64,000 bases of DNA from CAIKZZ01 sp036742455 (GCA_036742455.1 DAINQU010000002.1:1-64000), one strand, 5' to 3'. Positions 25,377-34,513 are shown, numbered from the stretch's first letter. A program made the numbers and translations. The notes: generated from the sequence alone by a model not told the origin.

Positions 25377-26756
25377 ATGTCGACCGAATCCTGGAAAGAC
25401 GAATTGTTGGCGGCGTCGCTGGCGCCGAAGTACAAGAAAGTGCGTCGGGTGACGGCGGCCGAAACGCCGGTGACGCCGGTCGACAAGACGCCGGATCCGC
25501 AGTTGGGTCACGGTCTCATCGCGAAAGAGCGGTACACCTCCTTGGAGTTCATGCGCCTCGAATGGGAGCGCGTCTGGAGCAAGGTGTGGCTGCTCGGTGC
25601 ATGGGAGCGGGATCTGGCGGAACCGGGTGACTACGTCGCCACGCAGATCGGTCGAGAATCGATCCTGCTCGTGCGCCAGCGGGACGGGGCGTTAAAGGCG
25701 TTCTACAACGTCTGCTTACACCGCGGCAATCGCCTGCGTCCGGAAGGCAAGGGCAATGCCGAGTCGTTCAAGTGCCAGTACCACCACTGGGAGTACCACC
25801 TCGACGGCACCTTCAAGCGTATTCCGGACCTTGATACCTTCGTGCAGGGTCCACCGCCGTGCAAAGGCATACGCTCGCTGCCCTGCGAGGCGTGGGGCGG
25901 CTTCGTGTGGTTCAGCTTGGATCCGAACGCGGGCCCGCTCACCGACTATCTCGATCCCGTTGATAAACACCTCGCGCCGTACAACTTCCCGAAGATGGCG
26001 CTGACGCGCGACATCACGGTGGAGTGGCATTGCAACTGGAAAGCGTCCGTCGATGCCTTCAACGAGAGCTACCACGTTCAAGGGATCCATCCGCAGTTGA
26101 TGTGGTACTTGCACGATCTGGATATCCAGATCGACACCTACGAGCGTCACAACCGCTATTTGATTCCGTTCGGCACGCTGTCGCCCCGCGTTCGCAAACC
26201 GAACACGATCCCCGATCCGATCAAGACCATCATGAAGGCCGCCGGCATGGACCCGGCCGATTACGATGAGCCGATCGAGAATATTCGCCGCGACGTGCAG
26301 AAGTGGAAACGCAAGCACGGCGCCTCCCAAGGCAAAGATTACTCGCTCTTGAACGACGATCAGCTCACCGACGACTACCACTACCTGATCTTCCCGAACG
26401 TCACGCTCAATACGCACGCCGACGATCTGATGCTCTTCCGGCAACGGCCGCACGAGACCGATCCGAATCGCATGTATTACGACATCTGGACCTTCGAACT
26501 CGTCCCCGACGGCGCCGAGTGGCCCGCTCGTCCTCGGCACCAGCGCTTCGAGCACGGCGACAAATCGATCGGCCTCGTGCTCGATCAAGACGCGCAGAAC
26601 TTACCGGGCGTGCAGGCCGGGATGCAGTCCGCCGGGTTTGACGGACTGTGGCTCGGGGAGCAGGAACTGCGCATCCGTCACTTTCACAAAGTGCTGGACG
26701 ACTACATCTACGGACCGACCGCGACGCCGTCGGCGGACGAGGAGCCGTCCGTCTAG
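25377..26756 (+). CDS. Rieske non-heme iron oxygenase, alpha subunit (first of three)
   Basis: 459 residues from ATG 25377 (MSTESWKDELLAASLAP). Rieske [2Fe-2S] ligands are C113-L-H and CQYHH. The catalytic domain has NESYHVQGIH (from residue 229), giving the His pair of the mononuclear iron; the carboxylate that bridges Rieske and iron centres is Glu230 where naphthalene dioxygenase has Asp. It should hydroxylate or demethylate an organic substrate with O2 and electrons from a ferredoxin/reductase. Last gene of the operator-C operon. Confidence 0.92.
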   Translation: MSTESWKDELLAASLAPKYKKVRRVTAAETPVTPVDKTPDPQLGHGLIAKERYTSLEFMRLEWERVWSKVWLLGAWERDLAEPGDYVATQIGRESILLVRQRDGALKAFYNVCLHRGNRLRPEGKGNAESFKCQYHHWEYHLDGTFKRIPDLDTFVQGPPPCKGIRSLPCEAWGGFVWFSLDPNAGPLTDYLDPVDKHLAPYNFPKMALTRDITVEWHCNWKASVDAFNESYHVQGIHPQLMWYLHDLDIQIDTYERHNRYLIPFGTLSPRVRKPNTIPDPIKTIMKAAGMDPADYDEPIENIRRDVQKWKRKHGASQGKDYSLLNDDQLTDDYHYLIFPNVTLNTHADDLMLFRQRPHETDPNRMYYDIWTFELVPDGAEWPARPRHQRFEHGDKSIGLVLDQDAQNLPGVQAGMQSAGFDGLWLGEQELRIRHFHKVLDDYIYGPTATPSADEEPSV

Positions 26757-26823
26757 CGGCCGCGGGGGGTAGGCACGCTGTTCCTTCCCCACGAGGCCGC
26801 GATAAAAAAGCATGCGTGTTGGT

Positions 26824-26843
26824 AACCGTCAAAATTGATTGTT
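26824..26843. promoter_or_regulatory. Weak palindrome AACCGTC-N6-GATTGTT upstream of the E1 alpha gene
   Basis: Degenerate inverted repeat centred on AAAATT, with the same arm spacing as the site at 22831. It lies 80 nt before the dehydrogenase operon. It may be a low-affinity member of the regulon or an unrelated site. Confidence 0.3.
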
Positions 26844-26922
26844 TTAGAGTGCCCACTTAGAGTACGACGACGTTAGGCGGACTCGCCTAATCCTTGATCA
26901 CCTGCCCCTCGGGAGCGCTGCA

Positions 26923-27909
26923 TTGAGCACCGATACCTCCGCCTCGCCGCTGTCCACCGAACGCCTCTTACAGGCCTATCGGCAGATGCGCACGATCCGC
27001 GAATTTGAAGAACGTTTGCACGTTGAGATTCAGACCGGCGAGATACCGGGGTTCACGCACCTCTACTCCGGTCAGGAAGCCATCGCGGTCGGCGTCTGCG
27101 AACCGCTCGGCCCCAACGATTACATCGTCAGCACGCATCGCGGCCACGGCCACTGCATCGCCAAGGGCTGCGACGTCATCGGGATGATGAAAGAGATCTA
27201 CGGGCGCGCCGACGGTCTGTGCAAGGGCAAAGGCGGCTCCATGCACATCGCCGATGTCACCAAAGGCATGCTCGGTGCCAACGCGATCGTCGGCGGCGGG
27301 CCGCCCATCGCGGTGGGGGCGGCGATCGCCTGCCGCAACCGCGGCGATGGGACCGTGTCGGTGGCTTTCGGTGGCGATGGCAGTTGCAACCAAGGCACGG
27401 TGTTCGAGGCGATGAACCTCGCCGTGGTGCTGAAGGTTCCGACCATCTTCGTCTACGAGAACAACGGCTACAGCGAACACACCGGCGTCGACTACGCCGT
27501 CGGTTCGGGCGATATCGCCGGTCGTGCCGCGGCCTTTGGCATGCCGGCCGAGAAAGTCGACGGCACCGATTTTCACGCGGTGCACGCGGCGATGACCCGT
27601 GCGCTGCAGCACGCGCGGGCAGGGCACGGTCCTTACGCGATCGAAGCGGTGGCGACGCGCTTCTACGGCCACTTCGAAGGCGACCCGCAGCTGTATCGCG
27701 CCAAAGACGAGGTCAAGCGTCAGCGGGAGAGCATGGACTGCCTCGGGAACTTTTGTCGTACCGCGGCGAACTACGGCATCGACGAGGACACGCTCGATGA
27801 GATCGATGCCGACGTGCTCGCCTTGATCGACCGTGCGGTCAGCGAAGCTCGCCAGTCGCCGCCGCCTGCGGACTCTGAACTCACCACCGACGTTTACGTC
27901 GCGTACTGA
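26923..27909 (+). CDS. TPP-dependent 2-oxoacid/acetoin dehydrogenase E1 component, alpha subunit
   Basis: 328 residues from TTG 26923, with GGGAGCG upstream. The thiamine diphosphate motif starts GDGSCNQGTVFEAMNLA and ends near YENNGYSEHT. The size and the split E1 alpha/beta arrangement match AcoA/PdhA/BkdA types. It decarboxylates a 2-oxo acid (or acetoin) and passes the acyl group to lipoyl-E2. E1 beta follows after 8 nt and E2 after another 5. The natural substrate cannot be decided; the acetoin-type subfamily looks closest. Confidence 0.9.
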   Translation: MSTDTSASPLSTERLLQAYRQMRTIREFEERLHVEIQTGEIPGFTHLYSGQEAIAVGVCEPLGPNDYIVSTHRGHGHCIAKGCDVIGMMKEIYGRADGLCKGKGGSMHIADVTKGMLGANAIVGGGPPIAVGAAIACRNRGDGTVSVAFGGDGSCNQGTVFEAMNLAVVLKVPTIFVYENNGYSEHTGVDYAVGSGDIAGRAAAFGMPAEKVDGTDFHAVHAAMTRALQHARAGHGPYAIEAVATRFYGHFEGDPQLYRAKDEVKRQRESMDCLGNFCRTAANYGIDEDTLDEIDADVLALIDRAVSEARQSPPPADSELTTDVYVAY

Positions 27910-27917
27910 GAAACGCC

Positions 27918-28928
27918 ATGACCCAAAAATCCATGCGCGACGCCATCAACGATGCCTTGCATCTGGAAATGGCGCGCAACCCCAACATCATCGTTCTCGG
28001 CGAAGACGTCTCCGGCGGTGCCGGTGGGACGTCCGGCCAACGCGAAGCGTCCGGCGGCATCTTCGGTGTCACCAAGGGGCTCTTGCCAAAATTCGGTGAG
28101 CACCGTGTCATCGATACGCCCATTTCCGAGTCCGCGATCATGGGCGCGGCCGCCGGTGCGGCCTTGGCCGGCTTGCGGCCGGTGGCGGAGCTGATGTTCG
28201 CCGACTTCGTCGGCGTCAGCCTCGACCAGATCTTCAATCAGATGGCGAAGTTCCGCTACATGTTCGGCGGCCGCACGACCTGTCCGGCCGTGGTCCGCTT
28301 GGCCATGGGGGCGGGCATGAACATGGGTGCCCAGCACTCGCAAACCATCTACCCCTTGCTGACGGCGGTGCCGGGCTTGAAGGTGGTCATTCCCTCGAAC
28401 GCCTACGATGCCAAGGGGCTCATGCTCACGGCCTTGCGTGGCGACGACCCTGTTATGTTCTTCGAGCACAAGGCGCTGTACCCGCGCAAGGGTGAGGTGC
28501 CGGACGGCGACTACACGATTCCCTTCGGGGAGGCGGCACTCGTTCGTGAAGGCGAGCATGTGACGGTCGTGGCGCTCGCGCGCATGGTCGTCTTCGCGGA
28601 AAAGGCCATCGACGGATTGGCGAAGGAAGGCATCACCTGCGATCTGATCGATCCGCGCACCACCTCGCCGCTCGACATCGACACCATCCTCGAGAGCGTC
28701 GAGAACACCGGGCGGTTGGTGGTCATTGATGAGTCGCCGCCGCGCTGCTCCGTCGCCGCCGATATCGCGGCCCAGGTCGCCTCACGCGGCTTCCGGTCTC
28801 TCAAGGCGCCGATCGAGATGGTCACCGCGCCGCATTCGCCCGTGCCCTTTGCCCGTGAACTCGAGCGCGCTTACGTGCCGAGTCCGCAGCGCATCGAAGC
28901 GGCGATTCGTAAAGTCCTGCAGGAGTAA
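27918..28928 (+). CDS. TPP-dependent 2-oxoacid/acetoin dehydrogenase E1 component, beta subunit
   Basis: 336 residues. Transketolase pyrimidine domain with VLGEDVSGGAGGT and DTPISESAIMGAAAGAALAG, then the transketolase C-terminal domain (LIDPRTTSPLDIDTILESVENTG). Forms the alpha2beta2 E1 with the preceding gene. Part of a three-gene operon with E1 alpha and E2. Confidence 0.93.
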   Translation: MTQKSMRDAINDALHLEMARNPNIIVLGEDVSGGAGGTSGQREASGGIFGVTKGLLPKFGEHRVIDTPISESAIMGAAAGAALAGLRPVAELMFADFVGVSLDQIFNQMAKFRYMFGGRTTCPAVVRLAMGAGMNMGAQHSQTIYPLLTAVPGLKVVIPSNAYDAKGLMLTALRGDDPVMFFEHKALYPRKGEVPDGDYTIPFGEAALVREGEHVTVVALARMVVFAEKAIDGLAKEGITCDLIDPRTTSPLDIDTILESVENTGRLVVIDESPPRCSVAADIAAQVASRGFRSLKAPIEMVTAPHSPVPFARELERAYVPSPQRIEAAIRKVLQE

Positions 28929-28933
28929 GGCCG

Positions 28934-30250
28934 ATGTCGAGCATACGGGCCCTGACGATGCCCAAATGGGGCATCGAGATGCAGGAAGGCATGATCACGG
29001 GCTGGACCGCCGCCGTGGGGCAGACCCTCGCGGTGGGCGATCCGCTCCTGGACGTCGAGACCGACAAAATCGTCAATGCCGTCGAGGCGCCGTTTGCCGG
29101 CACGCTACGCCGCATCGTTGCGAACGCGGGGACCGCGTACCCGGTGGGTGCGCTGCTGGCCGTGTTGGCGGATCCGACGGTCAGCGAGGCTGAGGTGGAC
29201 GCGTTTATTGCTGGGTTTAAGCCCGCGCAGACGAGTTTCGAACCGAGTGGCGATACCGTCGCACCCGTCGTCGCGGTCGCACCGACACCGGCGCCGCCGC
29301 CGGCTGCCGCCGCGATGCCGAGCGAAGCGCCGGAGGGCGAGGGCCGAGTGAGCCCCATCGCCCGTCGGCTGGCCCAGAAACTGGGCATCGATCTCAGCCA
29401 GATCAAAGGCACCGGCCCCAACGGTCGCATTTCCAAGGAAGACGTCGAAAAAGCGGCGGCGGCCCAGTCGGGTGCAGCACCCGCGCCCGCGCCCGTCGCC
29501 ACGCCGGCGCCGAGCCCGGCAGCGGTGCCGGCCGTGCTGGATGTGCCGGCGAGCCCCGCGGCGCCGGCGAACACCGCAGGCGTCTACCGCGAGCGCCTGA
29601 CGCCGATGCGCCAGACGATCGGGCGGCGCCTCTTGGCGTCGACGCAGTCGATTCCGCATTACCGCTTGGAGCGGACGGTGGAACTGTCGGCGCTCTTGGC
29701 CTATCGCGAACGGTTGAACGGACAAGGCCGCGTGCGTGTCTCCGTGAACGATTGCGTGCTGCGTGCGGTGGCGCTGAACCTGCTCGAACACCCGATGGTG
29801 AACGCCCATCTGGTGGGCGATGAGTTGTTGCGCTTCGCCAGTGCCGACGTCGCCTTTGCCGTGGCCACCCCGACGGGATTGCTGACCCCGGTGGTTCGGT
29901 CTGCCCACGCGTTGTCCGTCGCGGAGATCGCCACGCGCGTACGCGACCTCGCGGGCCGGGCGCGCTCAGGCAAGCTCGTGCGCGAGGAAATCGAGGGGGC
30001 GACGTTCACCGTCTCCAATCTCGGCATGTACGGTCTCGATCGGTTTGACGCGATTATCAATCCGCCGCAGGTGGCGATCCTGGCGGTCGGGGCCGTCCGC
30101 GAGGCGCCGATCGTTCGAGACGGGGCCTTGGCCGTGGGGCACGTCTGCACGCTGACGCTGTCGGCCGATCATCGCGTCATCGACGGCGCGGCGGGCGCGG
30201 GGTTCCTCGCAACGCTCGCGGATCGGTTGGGCCAGCCCGCGACGCTGTGA
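28934..30250 (+). CDS. Dihydrolipoamide acyltransferase (E2) of a 2-oxoacid/acetoin dehydrogenase complex
   Basis: 438 residues. Single lipoyl domain with lipoyl-lysine 45 in VETDKIVNAV, an Ala/Pro-rich linker, peripheral-subunit-binding domain (SPIARRLAQKLGIDLSQIKG), a second Ala/Pro linker, and the catalytic domain ending with the HxxxDG motif ADHRVIDGAAG (His413). No E3 (lipoamide dehydrogenase) gene is nearby, so E3 must come from elsewhere in the genome. Confidence 0.93.
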   Translation: MSSIRALTMPKWGIEMQEGMITGWTAAVGQTLAVGDPLLDVETDKIVNAVEAPFAGTLRRIVANAGTAYPVGALLAVLADPTVSEAEVDAFIAGFKPAQTSFEPSGDTVAPVVAVAPTPAPPPAAAAMPSEAPEGEGRVSPIARRLAQKLGIDLSQIKGTGPNGRISKEDVEKAAAAQSGAAPAPAPVATPAPSPAAVPAVLDVPASPAAPANTAGVYRERLTPMRQTIGRRLLASTQSIPHYRLERTVELSALLAYRERLNGQGRVRVSVNDCVLRAVALNLLEHPMVNAHLVGDELLRFASADVAFAVATPTGLLTPVVRSAHALSVAEIATRVRDLAGRARSGKLVREEIEGATFTVSNLGMYGLDRFDAIINPPQVAILAVGAVREAPIVRDGALAVGHVCTLTLSADHRVIDGAAGAGFLATLADRLGQPATL

Positions 30251-30271
30251 GCGCGCGCGGCTAAAACGAAA

Positions 30272-30308
30272 CCGCCCTCCGGTCGACGCGTGTTCGACGG
30301 GAGGGCGG
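30272..30308. terminator. Hairpin between convergent E2 and acyl-CoA ligase genes
   Basis: Arms CCGCCCTCCGGTCGA and TCGACGGGAGGGCGG pair with one mismatch around a 7-nt loop. No T-tract is seen on either side. Its place between converging genes supports a terminator or insulating role. Confidence 0.6.
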
Positions 30309-30344
30309 GAGGAACGACCGCGCCACAGCGCGGCCGAGTTGCGA

Positions 30345-32219
30345 TCAGCCCAGATCCAGCTCTTTGAGGAGCTGATCGCGCAGCCGGAACTTTTGGATCT
30401 TACTGGTCGACATCGGCCACTCGGTCACAAAGCGGACGTGGCGCGGCACCTTGAAGCCGGCGATTTCGGCTTTGCAGTGCGCAATCAGTTCCTGTTCGGT
30501 CGCGATCTCGCCCGGCTTCAGTTCGACGAACGCGGCGGGGACTTCCGCGTAGCGGGCATCGGGTATTCCGACCACCTGCGCCAGCTTGACGGCGCCATGG
30601 CGCTGCAAACTCGCTTCGATTTCCGCAGCCGCAACGTTCTCACCGCCGACCTTCAGCATGTCCTTCGTGCGACCGTGGAACATGATCGTGCCGGCCGCGT
30701 CGATCGAGCCGACGTCGCCGGTGTGGAACCAACCGTCGGCGTCGATCGCCGCCGCGGTCTTTTCCGCGTCTTTGTAATAGCCCTCGAGCGTGCTGTAACC
30801 GCGCACCAGCACTTCGCCACGGGCGCCGGGTGAGACATTCAAGCCGGTGTCGTGATCGACGATGCGCACTTCGAGTCCCGGCAACGGCTTGCCGAGTCGA
30901 CCCACGCGCTCGCCGAGCGGATCGGTGAGCATGCTCGTGGTCACCGTGCCGGCCGTCTCCGTCATGCCAAACGTGCCGACCTGAATGGCATCGGGCATCG
31001 CCTTCAGCATCGCGTCGCGAATGCCGGCCGGTTGCACGGCGAAGTTGGAGTTCATGAGCCGGATGCGCGACAGATCGGCCTTCGGGAAATCCGGGTGATA
31101 GATGATGTCCGACATGATGGTGACGAAGCACGGATAAGTCGCCGTGGCCCGCTCTTCGGTGAGCATGCGCAGCGCCTTGCCCGCGTCGAAGAACGGCATC
31201 GTGAGGTACGCGCCGCCCACGTCGAAGATGGCCAGCATCGGCAAGATGCCGGCGATGTGGAACAGCGGCAGCGGTGACCAGAAACGGTCGCCGTAGCGCA
31301 GCTGATACCGGTGTCGACCCAACGCGATGGAGTTGCGGACCATCGCCTCGTGCGAGATCAGGCATCCCTTCGGGTTTGCGGTCGTACCGGACGTGTAGAG
31401 GATCAGACCCACGTCGCGGACGCGCACGCCGAGGCGTGCACGGTGGACGGCGAGCGGCTTCACCGTCTTTGCCAGCTTCAAGAACGCCTTGGCCGTCAGG
31501 AACGAGGCGGGGCCGGGCTTGCCGAGCACCACCACGTTGCGCAACTTGGGGGCCTCCGGTACGTGCAGATGCACCGGATCGTCTTGGCCGGCGAGCGTTG
31601 GCATCGCGGTGAGCAGACGCTCGATGAAGTTGACCTGTTCGGGGACGTCGCTCGTGGTGATCAGCGTCACGAGATCGGCGTTCTCGACGACGTAGCGCAG
31701 CTCGTGCGCGCGATACCGTGCGTTCACTGGCACCGCGACCGCGCCGCACAGCGCGATGGCGAAGAAATACTCCACGAATTCCATGCACGTGGGCAGCAGC
31801 AGGCCGACGTGGTCGCGCGGCTGCACGCCGATCGCTTGCAAGCCTCGCGCCCGTTCGAGGGCCCGGGAGGCGAGTTCACCGTAGCTGATCTTGTGATCGG
31901 GGAAGACGATCGCGTCGTCGTTGGGATGCCGGTCGGCGGCGGTGAGCAACAGATCGCCGATCGTCGTCACCGAAATGCGCAGGGCGGCGAGATCTTCTTT
32001 GGCTGGCGTGTAACGCGGTGCTGCCGTTGCCTTGGCGCGGCTCTTGGCCTTCGCTTTCGCGGCTGCCTTCGCCTTGGCGGGCGCCGGCTTGCGAGCGGCC
32101 CGGGTCACGGCGGTGACGACACGCTTTAAGGTCGCCTTCGCCGACGGCGTCGCCGCCGCGCGTTTAGCGGATGGAACGGCCTTACGGCCGGACTTTTTGA
32201 CGGACGTGGTCTTGGTCAT
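30345..32219 (-). CDS. AMP-dependent acyl-CoA synthetase/ligase with basic N-terminal extension
   Basis: 624 residues. About 75 N-terminal residues are a histone-like Lys/Ala-rich tail (KAKAAAKAKAKSRAKATAA) not found in the usual fold. The ligase core has the P-loop YTSGTTANPKGCLI and the C-terminal hinge/catalytic segments GRTKDMLKVGGENV and TEWPMSTSKIQKFRL, the latter with the acyladenylation lysine. It activates a carboxylic acid as CoA thioester, probably the entry to CoA-dependent degradation. Its promoter shares the perfect palindrome at 32292 with the divergent Rieske ferredoxin gene. Confidence 0.92.
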   Translation of the reverse strand: MTKTTSVKKSGRKAVPSAKRAAATPSAKATLKRVVTAVTRAARKPAPAKAKAAAKAKAKSRAKATAAPRYTPAKEDLAALRISVTTIGDLLLTAADRHPNDDAIVFPDHKISYGELASRALERARGLQAIGVQPRDHVGLLLPTCMEFVEYFFAIALCGAVAVPVNARYRAHELRYVVENADLVTLITTSDVPEQVNFIERLLTAMPTLAGQDDPVHLHVPEAPKLRNVVVLGKPGPASFLTAKAFLKLAKTVKPLAVHRARLGVRVRDVGLILYTSGTTANPKGCLISHEAMVRNSIALGRHRYQLRYGDRFWSPLPLFHIAGILPMLAIFDVGGAYLTMPFFDAGKALRMLTEERATATYPCFVTIMSDIIYHPDFPKADLSRIRLMNSNFAVQPAGIRDAMLKAMPDAIQVGTFGMTETAGTVTTSMLTDPLGERVGRLGKPLPGLEVRIVDHDTGLNVSPGARGEVLVRGYSTLEGYYKDAEKTAAAIDADGWFHTGDVGSIDAAGTIMFHGRTKDMLKVGGENVAAAEIEASLQRHGAVKLAQVVGIPDARYAEVPAAFVELKPGEIATEQELIAHCKAEIAGFKVPRHVRFVTEWPMSTSKIQKFRLRDQLLKELDLG

Positions 32220-32291
32220 GCAACCCCCTCAACGTGAACCGGCGGGATCTACCGCGGTAAGGTGTCCGATACTAGCGAGCAGTGCTTTCAA

Positions 32292-32315
32292 AAGAAACAG
32301 TCGTGACTGTTTCTT
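32292..32315. promoter_or_regulatory. Shared catabolic operator, perfect copy (E)
   Basis: AAGAAACAGTC-GT-GACTGTTTCTT: both 11-bp arms are perfectly complementary. It lies between divergent starts at 32219 (minus) and 32379 (plus). On the minus strand a -10-like TAGTAT (32274-32269) lies 28 nt from the arm start, the same geometry as TATACT at copies C and F. Confidence 0.85.
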
Positions 32316-32378
32316 ATTGCTGCGGTTACCATCGGCGCCTGAGTGACGGGGGACAGGGGTCTCCTGGAGTGCGGATCC

Positions 32379-32693
32379 ATGTCGACGTTTCATCGCGTGA
32401 TGCCGGAGTCTGACTTGCCCGAGGGTCGGTTACACGGCGTTGTGATTGCCGGTCGCGATCTCTTGTTCGTGCGCACCAAAGACGGCGTGCATGCGCTCGA
32501 TAATCTGTGCAACCACGGGACAGCGCGACTCTCCGAGGGCCGTCTGCGCGGCGTGCGGGTGATTTGCCCGCTGCACGGCGCGTCCTTCGATTGCCGCAAT
32601 GGCGCGCTCTTGGGCGCGCCGGCCCGTGCCCCGCAGTGCGCGCACCTGACCCGCAGCGTCGACGGCTGGATCGAGGTCGCGCTCGAGGCCTAG
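32379..32693 (+). CDS. Rieske [2Fe-2S] ferredoxin
   Basis: 104 residues from ATG 32379, nine nt after a GGAG site; the upstream GTG 32343 is not needed. Cluster ligands are CNHG and CPLHG (C-x-H ... C-x2-H), as in the small ferredoxins that feed ring-hydroxylating oxygenases. It is the only stand-alone electron carrier in the catabolic region and could serve one or more of the three oxygenases. No ferredoxin reductase is encoded nearby. Confidence 0.9.
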   Translation: MSTFHRVMPESDLPEGRLHGVVIAGRDLLFVRTKDGVHALDNLCNHGTARLSEGRLRGVRVICPLHGASFDCRNGALLGAPARAPQCAHLTRSVDGWIEVALEA

Positions 32694-32698
32694 GGTGT

Positions 32699-33226
32699 TC
32701 AGCGCGGCTTCGGTAGCCGTATCGGGCGATCGCCGGTCCACTGACGCGCAGCGTCACGCATGTAGTCGAACGCGGCACGGGCCGTAGGCGTGACTTCGAT
32801 TAACTCGAGCATGCTGCCGGGGTGCGCGCCCACATCGACATAGGCGAAGCGCTGACCGACGGTGGTCGCACCGCCTTGCACGATGCGATCGCGCCAATCT
32901 TGCGCGTCCAGTACGGCATCCAAATCGTCGACCAGTGCGCCGACGTGCTGCAGGCCTTCCCCGTAGCGTTGCAAATGGTCGCGGTAGATCGACGGCGCAT
33001 CGTTGTGCTGTTGCACCAATTCGATCTGCAGATCGCCCGAGTACGCAATCGCCACGCTCATGTCGATGGCCGTGGGCGCGCCGCGATAGGTGCACGTCGC
33101 AAACGCGATGTGCTCCATCACGAAGAACGGTCCGACGCCCATGACCGACGACCAATGCTCCGCCGCGCGGCGCCAGTCGTGCACCACGTAACCGTTCTGG
33201 ATGGTCGGACCGTACAAGCGGCTCAT
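32699..33226 (-). CDS. VOC superfamily (glyoxalase-like) protein, paralogue 1
   Basis: 175 residues from ATG 33226, which overlaps the stop of the upstream acyl-CoA dehydrogenase (ATGA). Paired beta-alpha-beta-beta-beta modules typical of VOC proteins (GYVVHDWRRAAEHWSSVMGVGPFF ... GLQHVGALVDDLDAVL). Clearly homologous to the gene at 44715: both share GPF-x3-EH and TYRG/RYRG segments. Family activities include epimerases, isomerases, lyases and dioxygenases; none can be chosen here. Confidence 0.82.
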   Translation of the reverse strand: MSRLYGPTIQNGYVVHDWRRAAEHWSSVMGVGPFFVMEHIAFATCTYRGAPTAIDMSVAIAYSGDLQIELVQQHNDAPSIYRDHLQRYGEGLQHVGALVDDLDAVLDAQDWRDRIVQGGATTVGQRFAYVDVGAHPGSMLELIEVTPTARAAFDYMRDAARQWTGDRPIRLPKPR

Positions 33227-34383
33227 TTGCGTTGATCGAAGCGGCGTCCCACCATGGCCGACGCGATGTTGACCTTCTGGATGTCGACCGCACCGCCGGC
33301 GATGCCCCAGCCCCACGAGTCGCGCAGTCGGCGTTCCATTGGGTAATCCTTCGAATAGCCGTAGGCGCCCATCAACTGCATCGCATTGCCGCAGACCTCG
33401 CGGGCGATTTCGTTCGCGAAGCACTTCGCGATCGAGGAGTCGATGATGCTCGGCAGTCCTTTCTCCGCGTTGCAGGCGGCCCGATGGATCAACAAGCGTG
33501 CGGCATCCACGCGCATGCGCATTTCCGCTAGCTTGATTTGTACCGCCTGAAACTCCACCAGCGAACGCCCGAACTGCTGGCGTTCCTGGACGTACGCGAG
33601 CACGTCGTCGAGCGCGCCCGAGGCCTGCGCGAGCGCCATGGTGGCGTTGCCGCAGCGTTCCAGATCGAAGGCCTCCATGAGTTTCTTAAAGCCACCGGCC
33701 GGCACCACAATGTGCTCCAGCGGCACGCGCACGTTCTCGAAGTACAGGTCGGCCGACGGCACACCGCGGAACCCCATCAGCGACTCGCGGTTACCGAAAC
33801 TGAGACCGGGTGTGCCGGCCTCGACATACACCGCGCCGATGCCTTTGGCACCCGGTTCGTCCGAGAGGCGGCAATAGACCACGTAGCCGCCGGCATGCCC
33901 GCCGCCCGAGCACCAACGCTTGGTGCCGTTCAGCGTGACTCCGTCCGCGTCGACGACGCCGCGTGTCGTCAGATCGGTCAATGCCGAACCCGCTTGCGGC
34001 TCGCTCATGGCCACCGCAACGACGGTCTCGCCCCGACAGACCGCCGGCACGATGCGCTGCGCGAGCGCTGGTTGGCCGAACCGTTCGATCGCGCGCACGG
34101 GCCCGACGCAGGATTCGAAGACCGGGAAAGCGACGGCCGACGAGATCTTGCCGAACTCTTCGATGACGAGCAGGGCCTCGAGATTACCGAGACCCAAACC
34201 GCCGTAGGCTTCGGGCACGTTGATGCCCAGAAACCCAAGCTCCGCGTACTCGTGGACCAACGCGTGGGAGGGCGGCTCTGCCGTCTCCTCGAGTTCGCGC
34301 GCGATGGCCGGTAAACGCTCTTGCGCATAGCGACGCGCGGCCTGTTGTAATGCAATCTGATCGTCGGTGAGCTGGAAATCCAT
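33223..34383 (-). CDS. Acyl-CoA dehydrogenase with catalytic Glu at the isovaleryl-CoA-dehydrogenase-type position
   Basis: 386 residues from ATG 34383 (MDFQLTDDQIALQQ). FAD/acyl-CoA contacts are seen in VAMSEPQAGSALTD and RQQFGRSLVEFQAVQ. The usual catalytic-Glu position of medium/short-chain enzymes (YEGT) reads IAGGAVDIQK, without Glu. A Glu is present at the alternative position in FDLERCGNA (about residue 242), as in isovaleryl-CoA and long-chain enzymes. It desaturates an acyl-CoA, possibly branched. Coupled to the VOC gene. Confidence 0.9.
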   Translation of the reverse strand: MDFQLTDDQIALQQAARRYAQERLPAIARELEETAEPPSHALVHEYAELGFLGINVPEAYGGLGLGNLEALLVIEEFGKISSAVAFPVFESCVGPVRAIERFGQPALAQRIVPAVCRGETVVAVAMSEPQAGSALTDLTTRGVVDADGVTLNGTKRWCSGGGHAGGYVVYCRLSDEPGAKGIGAVYVEAGTPGLSFGNRESLMGFRGVPSADLYFENVRVPLEHIVVPAGGFKKLMEAFDLERCGNATMALAQASGALDDVLAYVQERQQFGRSLVEFQAVQIKLAEMRMRVDAARLLIHRAACNAEKGLPSIIDSSIAKCFANEIAREVCGNAMQLMGAYGYSKDYPMERRLRDSWGWGIAGGAVDIQKVNIASAMVGRRFDQRK

Positions 34384-34513
34384 GATGCGGGTCTTCCTAA
34401 GCGGGCAGTGAACGGGAGGAGTGACGCCGTACCGGCGCCTCTGTCGCGCTCGCGGGACCTTGTGACATGATCCGCCGCCGAACCGGCGACGAACGTCCCA
34501 GGAGCAATATAAC

